Positions 1 through 7,632 of a DNA stretch of 52,912 nucleotides are shown piece by piece; position 1 is the stretch's first letter, and every line of letters begins with the position of its first letter. Made by a program: the position numbers and the translations under genes. Source of the stretch: an uncultured Lachnobacterium sp. (lineage in GTDB: Bacteria > Bacillota > Clostridia > Lachnospirales > Lachnospiraceae); assembly GCA_900546625.1 (NCBI GenBank), contig URDU01000018.1:1-52912 (forward strand), in the 5' to 3' direction. The notes under the pieces were generated by a model. That model ran no database searches. It saw nothing but the letters and a program-made list of their open reading frames with translations, and was not told where the DNA came from.

Positions 1-11
1 TTTTTGCACCA

Positions 12-55
12 AAAAGAGGCTGCGCACTAATTACTTAGTGCGACAGCCCCTTTTT
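12..55. terminator. Intrinsic terminator, probably bidirectional
   Basis: GGCTG-C-GCACTAA pairs with TTAGTGC-GACAGCC (one bulge) around a short TTAC loop and is followed by five T. On the other strand the same hairpin is also followed by a T run. It must end a gene lying left of the window. The hairpin at the far right end of the window has a related GCTGTCGC arm. Confidence 0.8.
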
Positions 56-59
56 ATTG

Positions 60-219
60 TGGTGTGCCCGGCGACGCACGTTTCTAACGGCGGGAGAGTC
101 TGGTTTAGCATATATATTACAAAACACTATAAATGTTATAAAACAGGCATTTGCAGAGGTTATGGATGTGTAAAAATTGTTATTGATAATATGAATTTAA
201 GTTATATTAACGATATTGC
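60..219. other. Non-coding stretch upstream of ilvN; nothing recognised
   Basis: Between the left terminator and the ilvN promoter I see no convincing gene. A 61-codon open frame from 38 has no ribosome binding site, starts inside the terminator and resembles nothing I know. I see no T-box or leader-peptide attenuator features. Confidence 0.5.
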
Positions 220-248
220 TTGACAAATACAGATTATAGTAATATTAT
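220..248 (+). promoter_or_regulatory. ilvN promoter
   Basis: TTGACA at 220-225 and TATTAT at 243-248, spacer exactly 17. The predicted transcript starts near 255, which rules out the GTG at 255 as the ilvN start and favours the ATG at 294. Confidence 0.8.
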
Positions 249-293
249 CATCATGTGAACAGAAATAATAGAAATTGTGAGGAAGGTTTTTCG

Positions 294-794
294 ATGAGAA
301 GACAGGCATTATCTCTTTTAGTTGAGAACAATCCCGGAGTGACCAGTCGTATTTCAGGACTGTTCAGCCGCAGGGGATTTAATATTGATAGTTTCTCCTC
401 AGGAGTTACAGCAGATCCGCGCTACACACGTATCACAATCGTTGCAAGCGGAGATGAGCAGGTGCTTGAGCAGATAGAGAAGCAGTTGGCGAAGCTTGAG
501 GATGTACTTGATATCAAGAAGCTTGAGCCGGGACTCTCAGTGTGCAGGGAGCTTATTATGATAAAGATAAGAGCACTCGATACACAAAGACAGGCAGTCA
601 TGAACGTGACTGAGATCTTCCACGGCAAGATAGTTGATGTCACACATGACTCTATGATTATAGAGCTCATAGGTACACAGGACAAGCTTGATAATTTCAT
701 AGACTTACTTAGCAATTATGAGATATTAGAGCTTGCAAGAACAGGAATCACAGGACTTACCAGAGGTTCCAATGATGTAGTTATGTTGGATTAG
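294..794 (+). CDS. ilvN: Acetolactate synthase small (regulatory) subunit
   Basis: Regulatory subunit of acetohydroxyacid synthase, first common step of valine, leucine and isoleucine synthesis; it confers feedback inhibition by valine. The 166-residue product opens with the ACT domain (QALSLLVENNPGVTSRISGL, then RRGFNIDS) and ends with the usual C-terminal half (SVCRELIMIKI onward). Length is normal for the family. The start is chosen at ATG 294 because GAGGAAGG at 279-286 is well spaced; a GTG at 255 falls at the predicted transcription start. ilvC follows 57 nt downstream and is probably co-transcribed. The catalytic subunit ilvB is not next to it in this window. Confidence 0.93.
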   Translation: MRRQALSLLVENNPGVTSRISGLFSRRGFNIDSFSSGVTADPRYTRITIVASGDEQVLEQIEKQLAKLEDVLDIKKLEPGLSVCRELIMIKIRALDTQRQAVMNVTEIFHGKIVDVTHDSMIIELIGTQDKLDNFIDLLSNYEILELARTGITGLTRGSNDVVMLD

Positions 795-836
795 TCAAAG
801 GACAATCCTTACATATAAATAGTTTACTTAAATTAA

Positions 837-1877
<1,041 letters not shown>

Positions 1878-1902
1878 TCTGTCAGATATATATGACAATA
1901 AG

Positions 1903-1931
1903 ACCCGGGGCAGTGATGCACCGGGTTTTTT
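1903..1931 (+). terminator. Terminator after ilvC
   Basis: ACCCGG (1903-1908) pairs with CCGGGT (1921-1926) and is followed by a run of T. It lies 25 nt after the ilvC stop. Confidence 0.85.
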
Positions 1932-1943
1932 ACATAGCAAAAC

Positions 1944-1972
1944 TTGACAAAATATAGTGTGATGTGTAAAAT
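1944..1972 (+). promoter_or_regulatory. leuS promoter
   Basis: TTGACA at 1944-1949 and TAAAAT at 1967-1972 with a 17-nt spacer, directly after the ilvC terminator. It makes leuS a separate transcription unit with a leader of about 70 nt. Confidence 0.8.
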
Positions 1973-2001
1973 TATGAATGTTAATCAGACGGATTAAAAA
2001 T

Positions 2002-2035
2002 ACGCCTTCGTCTCTTTGAGAGGCGGAGCGTTTTT
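2002..2035 (+). terminator. Hairpin plus T-run in the leuS leader (possible attenuator)
   Basis: An imperfect hairpin (ACGCC arm against GGCGGAGCGT, closed at the tip by TCTC-TTT-GAGA) ends in TTTTT between the leuS promoter and its ribosome binding site. The leader is too short for a T-box and I see no AGGGTGG box. It may be a weak terminator or just a structured leader. Confidence 0.4.
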
Positions 2036-2052
2036 GATATAAGGAGGCAAGT

Positions 2053-4467
2053 ATGTCAGAACCATACAATCACAAGGCCATAGAGAAGAAATGGCAGGAA
2101 TACTGGAAAGAACACGAGACATTCAAGACAGATGTTTGGGATTTTTCAAAGCCTAAATACTATGCACTTGATATGTTCCCTTACCCTTCAGGAGTAGGCC
2201 TTCATGCAGGACATCCGGAGGGCTATACAGCTACAGATATCATGTCGCGTATGAAGAGAATGCAGGGCTACAATGTACTTCATCCGATGGGCTATGATTC
2301 ATTCGGTTTACCGGCAGAGCAGTATGCTGTAAACACAGGTCATCATCCTAACGGCTTCACACAGAAGAATATCGAGACATTCTCAAAGCAGCTTAGAGAG
2401 CTTGGCTTTGATTATGACTGGTCAAAGATGATTTCTACAAGTGATCCTGAGTTTTATAAGTGGACACAGTGGATTTTTAAGAAGCTTTATGAGGCCGGAT
2501 ATGCAAAGCACATCGACATGCCTGTAAACTGGTGTGAGGAGCTTGGAACGGTTCTCTCAAACGATGAGGTTATCGATGGCAAGTCAGAGCGTGGCGGCTA
2601 TCCTGTAGTCCGCAAGAATATGAAGCAGTGGGTTATCGACCAGCCGGCATTTGCAGAGAAGCTCCTTGAGGGTCTTGATGAGATAGACTGGCCTGAGTCA
2701 ACCAAGGAGATGCAGAGAAACTGGATTGGCAAGAGTACAGGTGTCGAGGTTAAGTTCCAGATAGTAGGCGGTGGAGAGTTCTCTATCTTTACTACATGTA
2801 TCGAGACAATATATGGTATCACATTTATGGTGCTTGCTCCGGACGGAGATATAGTAAAGGGTCTCATGGACAGAGTCGAGAACAAAGAAGAGGTTCAGGC
2901 TTATATAGATGAGACTGTAAAGAAGAGCGACATGGACAGAACCGAGCTCAACAAGACAAAGTCAGGCTGTGAGCTTAAGGGACTTCATTGTATCAACCCT
3001 GTAAACGGCAAGGAAGTGCGCATGTTTATCGGTGATTTCGTACTGGCAAGCTACGGTACAGGTGCTGTTATGGCAGTTCCTACTCATGACCAGCGAGATT
3101 TCGAGTATGCACAGGCTCATGATATTGAGATGATTCAGGTAATTGACGGCGCAGATGTATCAGAGAAAGCATTTGAGAAGCATGATTACCTCGGAAAGGG
3201 CTGCAAGCTTATCAACTCAGAGGAGTTTACAGGAATGGTGGTCGAGGATGCGAAGGAAGCCATCACAGCCAAGCTTGAGAAGATGGGCGTGGCAAAGAGA
3301 ACAGTAAACTACAAATTCCGTGAATGGATTTTTGCACGTCAGAGATACTGGGGCGAGCCTGTTCCTTGTGTATACAAGGAGGATGGTTCAATCTATTTTC
3401 TTCCTGACGATGAGCTTCCGCTTATCCTTCCTGAGCTTGAGGATTACAAGGGCAAGAACGGCAAGGCACCTCTTGAGAATGCTACAGAGTGGAAGCAGTA
3501 TGACAGAAATGGTGTCAAGGGCACTCGTGAGACATCCACAATGCCTGGCTCAGCCGGATCTTCATGGTACTATATGAGATATATCGATCCACACAATGAT
3601 AAGGAATTTGCAAATCAGGAGCTCTTAAAGCACTGGATGCCTGTAGATCTCTATGTTGGTGGACCTGAGCATGCGGTAGGACACCTCATGTACTCAAGAA
3701 TCTGGAACAGATTCCTCTTTGATCAGGGCTTATCTCCTGTAAAGGAGCCATTCAAGAAGCTTGTTCACCAGGGAATGATCCTTGGCTCAAATGGTATCAA
3801 GATGGGTAAGAGATTCCCTGAGTTCGTAGTAAATCCTAGTGATGTAGTCGAGGAGTACGGCGCTGATACACTGCGTCTCTACGAGATGTTCATGGGACCA
3901 CTTGAGGTTTCAAAGCCTTGGAACGACAGCAATGTACAGGGAGCAAAGAGATTCATCACACGTGTATGGAATTTCTTTACAGAGCCTGAGAACATCATCG
4001 AGGAGGATGACGGAAAGCTCACAAGAATCTATCATCAGACAGTCAAGAAGGTTACAAATGACTTCGAGGCACTTGGCTACAACACAGCTATCAGCCAGAT
4101 GATGATCTTTGTTAATGAAGTATACAAGGCAGGTAAATGTCCAAGAGAGTTTGCAGAGGGGCTTATCAAGATGCTTTCATGTGTATGTCCACACGTTGGA
4201 GAGGAAATCTGGCAGAAGATGGGGCATGATGATACAATCGCATTTGAGCCATGGCCAACATACGATGAGGCAAAGACTGTTGAGGATACAGTAGAGATTG
4301 CTGTACAGATCAATGGAAAGACAAAGGGCACTCTTGCAATCGGAAAACAGGATCCTAAGGATGAGGTTATCGCAAAAGCAAAGGATGTTATTGCAGATAA
4401 GCTTACAGGAAATATTGTAAAAGAGATTTATGTTCCGGGACGTATTGTAAATATCGTAATGAAATAA
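2053..4467 (+). CDS. leuS: Leucyl-tRNA synthetase
   Basis: Class Ia synthetase charging tRNA-Leu; 804 residues, typical for bacteria. The HIGH motif is HAGH (51-54) after PYPSGVGL; the KMSKS motif reads KMGKR (583-587), keeping both lysines. The CP1 editing domain is present, but its Thr-rich loop reads TTCIET (247-252) instead of the usual TTRPDT, with the editing-site Thr252 kept. The HDQRDFEYA stretch near 346 is intact. An AAGGAGG site precedes the ATG. The last 12 nt, including the stop, form the left copy of the direct repeat bounding an integrated element, so the element abuts leuS without breaking it. Confidence 0.97.
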   Translation: MSEPYNHKAIEKKWQEYWKEHETFKTDVWDFSKPKYYALDMFPYPSGVGLHAGHPEGYTATDIMSRMKRMQGYNVLHPMGYDSFGLPAEQYAVNTGHHPNGFTQKNIETFSKQLRELGFDYDWSKMISTSDPEFYKWTQWIFKKLYEAGYAKHIDMPVNWCEELGTVLSNDEVIDGKSERGGYPVVRKNMKQWVIDQPAFAEKLLEGLDEIDWPESTKEMQRNWIGKSTGVEVKFQIVGGGEFSIFTTCIETIYGITFMVLAPDGDIVKGLMDRVENKEEVQAYIDETVKKSDMDRTELNKTKSGCELKGLHCINPVNGKEVRMFIGDFVLASYGTGAVMAVPTHDQRDFEYAQAHDIEMIQVIDGADVSEKAFEKHDYLGKGCKLINSEEFTGMVVEDAKEAITAKLEKMGVAKRTVNYKFREWIFARQRYWGEPVPCVYKEDGSIYFLPDDELPLILPELEDYKGKNGKAPLENATEWKQYDRNGVKGTRETSTMPGSAGSSWYYMRYIDPHNDKEFANQELLKHWMPVDLYVGGPEHAVGHLMYSRIWNRFLFDQGLSPVKEPFKKLVHQGMILGSNGIKMGKRFPEFVVNPSDVVEEYGADTLRLYEMFMGPLEVSKPWNDSNVQGAKRFITRVWNFFTEPENIIEEDDGKLTRIYHQTVKKVTNDFEALGYNTAISQMMIFVNEVYKAGKCPREFAEGLIKMLSCVCPHVGEEIWQKMGHDDTIAFEPWPTYDEAKTVEDTVEIAVQINGKTKGTLAIGKQDPKDEVIAKAKDVIADKLTGNIVKEIYVPGRIVNIVMK
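4456..4467 (+). repeat. attL core: leuS 3' end
   Basis: GTAATGAAATAA, the last three leuS codons (V-M-K) and stop. It is identical to 10260-10271. Confidence 0.8.
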
Positions 4468-4604
4468 TTGAGAAGAAATTCTCACAACAGAATAAAGTGC
4501 TTGGAAATATTGAAAAGTTCGCTGAAAATCAAGGTTTACAGACATTTTTCTTCAAAGAAAAGGTATCATAGAATACCGCAAAATATCGTAACAGATTTTT
4601 AAAA

Positions 4605-4646
4605 TGGAGTAAATTTGGAGTAAAGATTGAAAGAAAATGGAGTAAA
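4605..4646 (+). repeat. Left-end integrase arm sites, three copies of TGGAGTAAA
   Basis: Direct copies at 4605-4613, 4616-4624 and 4638-4646. Starts are 11 and 22 nt apart, so all lie on roughly the same face of the helix. The same 9-mer occurs twice at the right end. By analogy with Tn916 they should bind the N-terminal arm domain of the integrase. Confidence 0.7.
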
Positions 4647-4672
4647 TATTTCAAGAAAACATTAGAGGAATG

Positions 4673-4707
4673 ACGCAGATGATAGAGATATTGTCTGCGT
4701 TATTTTT
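4673..4707 (+). terminator. Terminator near the left end of the element
   Basis: ACGCAGA (4673-4679) pairs with TCTGCGT (4694-4700), followed by TATTTTTT. It can stop leuS transcripts that have lost their own terminator and shields the cargo from read-through. Confidence 0.65.
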
Positions 4708-4791
4708 TGCGATTATATATGGTGTAAATAATTACAAAGTATGATATGATATTATGAGAAATAAACAAATTAGAGGTTGTAAGGAGAAAGT
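4708..4791 (+). promoter_or_regulatory. Upstream region of the beta-lactamase gene with a small palindrome
   Basis: TGTAA-ATAA-TTACA (4723-4736) is an inverted repeat; TGTAAA (4723) and TATGAT (4745-4750) with a 16-nt spacer are a weak promoter candidate. BlaI/MecI operators have the TACA/TGTA halves the other way round, so I do not call it a BlaI site. AAGGAG precedes the ATG at 4792. Confidence 0.35.
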
Positions 4792-5682
4792 ATGTCAAGA
4801 TTATTCAAGATTACCTGTATTTTAGTAATATGTTTTCTAATGTTATTGGGGTGTTCATCTAGAGAAGAAAAAGTGGAGTTGATAGAAACAAATCAATTAG
4901 AACAATCAAAAACAGATGATAAAACAGAAGAAAAAGTGAGAGAGAGCAATGAGGAAGAAACACTTGATTTAAGTGCCAACTTTAATGGTATTACTGGCTG
5001 TGCAGTTTTATATAGTCCGTCAGAAAACAAGTATTCTTTGTATAATAAAGATATGGCAGAACAAGAAGTATCCCCATATTCAACTTTTAAAATTATTTCT
5101 ACATTAATAGGACTACACAACGATATTATTAAAGATGAAACCTCCACTATGAACTATGATGGAACTCAATATCCAAATTCGGAATGGAACGAGAATTTGA
5201 CTTTGCAAAAAGCATTTCAGACATCTTGTATATGGTATTTTCATCAGATTATAAATAGTGCGGGAGAACAAGAAGTAAAAAAAGAACTAAGTGAGTTGGA
5301 GTATGGTAATTGTGATGTTTCTGCATGGGAAGGAAGTAATATAAATCCATACAAAGAATTAAACGGATTTTGGCTAGGTTCATCTTTAAAAATATCTCCA
5401 TATGAACAGGTAGGGGTTTTATCAAAAATTTTTGAGGGTAAAAGTTTTTATGATAGTCAGAATGTTGAAATATTAAAGAAAATTATGTTAATTGAAGATG
5501 GGCAAGAGAAAAAAGTATATGGGAAAACGGGTTCTGGCACAAATGGAGAAGCATGGTTTATAGGTTTTACTGAAAAGGGACAACAAAGAGAATATTTTGC
5601 TATATATCTTGAAGATAGTTTGCAAAAAGAACGGGTTTCAAGTAGTCTTGCTAAAGAAATTGCTCTAAAAATAATAGAGTAA
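4792..5682 (+). CDS. Class D (OXA-type) serine beta-lactamase, lipoprotein
   Basis: Predicted cell-surface beta-lactamase of 296 residues. A signal peptide ends in the lipobox LLGC (Cys21), followed by an acidic Lys/Glu-rich linker to about 60. The catalytic domain shows the class D motifs in order: STFK with Ser97 and Lys100; SCI at 145-147 (class D usually S-x-V); YGN at 171-173; FWLGSSLKISPYEQ from 193; KTG at 245-247 followed by AWFIGF. The YGN triad and KTG favour a true class D enzyme over a penicillin-binding protein. A sensor domain like that of BlaR1 is less likely because there is no N-terminal protease. The Clostridioides difficile class D enzyme is also linked to a small membrane protein gene, as here. 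It is AT-rich compared with the chromosome. Substrate range is unknown. Confidence 0.85.
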   Translation: MSRLFKITCILVICFLMLLGCSSREEKVELIETNQLEQSKTDDKTEEKVRESNEEETLDLSANFNGITGCAVLYSPSENKYSLYNKDMAEQEVSPYSTFKIISTLIGLHNDIIKDETSTMNYDGTQYPNSEWNENLTLQKAFQTSCIWYFHQIINSAGEQEVKKELSELEYGNCDVSAWEGSNINPYKELNGFWLGSSLKISPYEQVGVLSKIFEGKSFYDSQNVEILKKIMLIEDGQEKKVYGKTGSGTNGEAWFIGFTEKGQQREYFAIYLEDSLQKERVSSSLAKEIALKIIE

Positions 5683-5718
5683 AGATATTTTATATTTTAG
5701 AGGAAAGGGGGAGTATAA

Positions 5719-6108
5719 ATGGACGCAATAGGTTCATTAACAAAGTTAATGTGGTTTTTTGTTTTTATTTATTCATTTCCTATTCTATTATTGATTTTGT
5801 CGGTAACTATATGGTCTTACAAAAAGTTTAAACGACTTGCCTTTATATCGTATATTGCGGATACAATTTTAACTGTGCTTATTTTATTGGTGGATATTAG
5901 TAATTGGGTGTCAAGATTTATAAAAGGTACTCATATGTATCATTTGAACTTATGGAATTTGCTTTTTTTGATTTTAAGTGTTATATTTATTATTATCAGC
6001 ATTGGTTATCGTTGTAAGAATAAAAAAATTAGTAATATTTTTATCAATATTACTACATTATTGTGTACTTTTGTTTGTGTTATTCAAATAAACACAATAA
6101 ATGTGTAA
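5719..6108 (+). CDS. Small four-helix membrane protein next to the beta-lactamase
   Basis: 129 residues with about four hydrophobic segments (near 10-32, 40-60, 76-97 and 105-125) and short basic loops (SYKKFKR, RCKNKK). It starts 36 nt after the beta-lactamase stop behind AGGGGGAG, so the two are probably co-transcribed. I recognise no domain. A membrane protein gene (blaX) is paired with the class D beta-lactamase gene in C. difficile; whether this one is related would need a structure or profile comparison. It is very AT-rich. Confidence 0.65.
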   Translation: MDAIGSLTKLMWFFVFIYSFPILLLILSVTIWSYKKFKRLAFISYIADTILTVLILLVDISNWVSRFIKGTHMYHLNLWNLLFLILSVIFIIISIGYRCKNKKISNIFINITTLLCTFVCVIQINTINV

Positions 6109-6148
6109 GAATGATTAAACGTATTTCAGTTTGCCTATACCTAGTGAG

Positions 6149-6194
6149 GTCAAGGAACAAGGCGAAGCCGATACGCCGTAGGGCAGTCCTTGAC
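6149..6194. other. Stem-loop in the element, unknown role
   Basis: GTCAAGGA (6149-6156) pairs with TCCTTGAC (6187-6194); inside, GGCG can pair with CGCC. It lies between the membrane protein and the repressor gene and is GC-richer than the cargo. It could be a replication or transfer structure, or a leftover of a Tn916-like backbone. Confidence 0.4.
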
Positions 6195-6229
6195 GGAACG
6201 GACACAGCCAACAGCACCATGATACAGCA

Positions 6230-6270
6230 GAGGACTTGAAAGGTCAGAAAACCTTGCAAGTCCTCTTGTC
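6230..6270. terminator. Terminator between cargo and repressor gene
   Basis: GAGGACTTG pairs with CAAGTCCTC, with AAGGT/ACCTT extending the stem; a short T-rich tail follows on the + strand. It lies between converging genes and probably serves the cargo, the repressor gene, or both. Confidence 0.6.
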
Positions 6271-6272
6271 TG

Positions 6273-6956
6273 TTATTGGGCGTTGTGTTTTAAGTAAAGT
6301 GCTTCTTTTACCACTTCTTTTTCAAATGCTTTGATATGACAATCATGAACTTCATTGTCGATATAAAAGCAATCGTCAGTTTGTGAGTAGGCAAGTTTGG
6401 TAACTTTCGGTTCATAAGTTTTTGTATCAATTCCGTAATAGTAAATCGTGGCGGTTGTTAATACCATGTGAATACTTTCAAAATCTCTTGTAAAAATGGT
6501 ATGCCTGTCAGAATAGAAAAAATCAGACGGACATTCATAGAATTGGGAACTATCCTCTTTCAAAAATAATGGCAGTATGTGCATTGCATTTCCAGCACGA
6601 TTGACAAGAACATAAAAGCGTGGAATGAGGGCGGCATACTGAGTCATCATGGCAATATATATATCGTCTAAATTATCAAGAAGATACTCGGAACAGGAGT
6701 TGTTGTAAAAGACATATTGCAGGGCATTGTCATTTTGGCTTGTATGCTCCATAGGTACATTTTGTCCGTAAAGCCACCGCAAATCTACATCTAAGGAGTC
6801 GGCAATCAATTCCATTTTATCGGCTTTTGGATTGTATTGTCCCGAAAGATAGGAACTGAACGCTCCTTTGCTGATACCTGTATCTTTGACTATATCTACC
6901 TGTTTTTTATTTTTTGCTCTCATGGCAAATTTAATCCGTTCTGCGATTGTATTCAT
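6273..6956 (-). CDS. Cro/CI-type (XRE) transcriptional repressor of the element
   Basis: 227 residues. An N-terminal helix-turn-helix of the XRE family spans roughly 4-62 (KQVDIVKDTGISKGAFSSYL is the recognition part). The remaining 160 residues are an uncharacterised sensor-like domain without the Ser-Lys protease signature of CI repressors. The start is set at 6956 because GAGAGGG precedes it; an upstream ATG at 7028 would run through the promoter. It is divergent from the YdcP-relaxase-excisionase-integrase block, the normal position for the regulator of such elements. It likely represses excision and mobilization genes. Confidence 0.82.
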   Translation of the reverse strand: MNTIAERIKFAMRAKNKKQVDIVKDTGISKGAFSSYLSGQYNPKADKMELIADSLDVDLRWLYGQNVPMEHTSQNDNALQYVFYNNSCSEYLLDNLDDIYIAMMTQYAALIPRFYVLVNRAGNAMHILPLFLKEDSSQFYECPSDFFYSDRHTIFTRDFESIHMVLTTATIYYYGIDTKTYEPKVTKLAYSQTDDCFYIDNEVHDCHIKAFEKEVVKEALYLKHNAQ

Positions 6957-7028
6957 CTGAAAAACCCTCTCTTTCCATATCTCGTTATAACTTCTCATAT
7001 CGTATCGTCTAAGGACACTATACCACAA

Positions 7029-7131
7029 GTTCAGAAAAAAGAAAACAAAAAAGTTTATAAAAAACTAAACTTTCTATTGCAAAACAAATGTGTCTGTGCT
7101 AACATACAATTAAGTTCAGAAATAACTGAAC
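7029..7131. promoter_or_regulatory. Divergent control region with repressor-site candidates
   Basis: GTTCAG-N6-CTGAAC (7114-7131) is a perfect inverted repeat, and the half site AGTTCAG recurs at 7029-7035 over the leftward promoter (TATAGT on the minus strand). AAAGTTTA-N8-TAAACTTT (7050-7073) is a second perfect inverted repeat. A rightward promoter candidate is TTGCAA (7077-7082)-N17-TAACAT (7100-7105). Paired TTCAG sites on both promoters fit control by the adjacent repressor. Confidence 0.5.
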
Positions 7132-7207
7132 AACAAACGGCGTCGTAATGAGAAAATGAAAATATGAAAAACTGACCTATCGGTTCAACGGGGAGAAAGG
7201 AATGTGT

Positions 7208-7537
7208 ATGCAGATTACATTGACAAAAGAACAGGTAAAAGAAGCATTTGGAGAACTTCGTTTCATGGGTGCGGATAACTGTTACCGTTATGATAAAGAC
7301 AGTAAGAAGAAAACAGAGGAAGTGGAAGCCTTAAAACTTCATCTTGGAAGCATGAAACTTGGGAACAGCGTGGATATTCGCTTGGAAGCAACGGAACTTC
7401 CGAAGATTGAGCCTTATGCTGTGGTGGAACTGGAAGAACCAGTATATGCCCCTTATGTGCAGAGAGGAAACTTCCCTGTATTAGTGGAGAAGATTACCTG
7501 TAAGGGTATCCGCCCTGTTCCAAACAAAACTATGTAG
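7208..7537 (+). CDS. YdcP/Tn916 Orf23-like protein (DUF961 type)
   Basis: 109 residues of the conserved small protein found at the start of the transfer module of Tn916- and ICEBs1-type elements. The segments ITLTKEQVKEAFGELRFMG and EPYAVVELEEPVYAPYVQR are typical of the family. Its molecular role is not established. ATG 7208 is preferred over ATG 7202 because AAAGG lies only one base from the latter. It is the first rightward gene opposite the repressor and is followed by the relaxase. Confidence 0.78.
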   Translation: MQITLTKEQVKEAFGELRFMGADNCYRYDKDSKKKTEEVEALKLHLGSMKLGNSVDIRLEATELPKIEPYAVVELEEPVYAPYVQRGNFPVLVEKITCKGIRPVPNKTM

Positions 7538-7549
7538 GCGGTCAAAGTT

Positions 7550-7611
7550 CCTGCCCTCGTTCTGACGTACCAAACGGCATGTTGGGGGCAGGGCAATGGC
7601 AACGCCATTGC
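7550..7611. other. Paired hairpins upstream of the relaxase
   Basis: CCTGCCC (7550-7556) pairs with GGGCAGG (7586-7592), and directly after it GCAATGGC-AAC-GCCATTGC (7593-7611) forms a perfect 8-bp stem. They lie in the gap before the relaxase and could be an accessory part of the transfer or replication origin, or a translational control structure. Confidence 0.5.
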
Positions 7612-7632
7612 AGATAAGGAGGTTTGATAAAT

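Noticed and set aside
38..223. 61-codon open frame upstream of ilvN
   Set aside because: Begins inside the terminator, has no ribosome binding site and shows no recognisable protein character.
1974..1997. Short frame MNVNQTD at the leuS transcript start as a possible leader peptide
   Set aside because: It lies at the predicted transcription start with no ribosome site and contains no leucine codons, so leucine attenuation is unlikely.
4581..4591. AAATATCGTAA, an exact 11-bp match to the leuS end, as an alternative left boundary of the element
   Set aside because: The match does not include the core ATGAAATAA shared with attR and lies inside the predicted left arm region; it may be a secondary integrase site.
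4723..4736. TGTAA-N4-TTACA as a BlaI operator
   Set aside because: Orientation of the half sites is opposite to the TACA-N-TGTA consensus, and no blaI/blaR1 gene is in the element.
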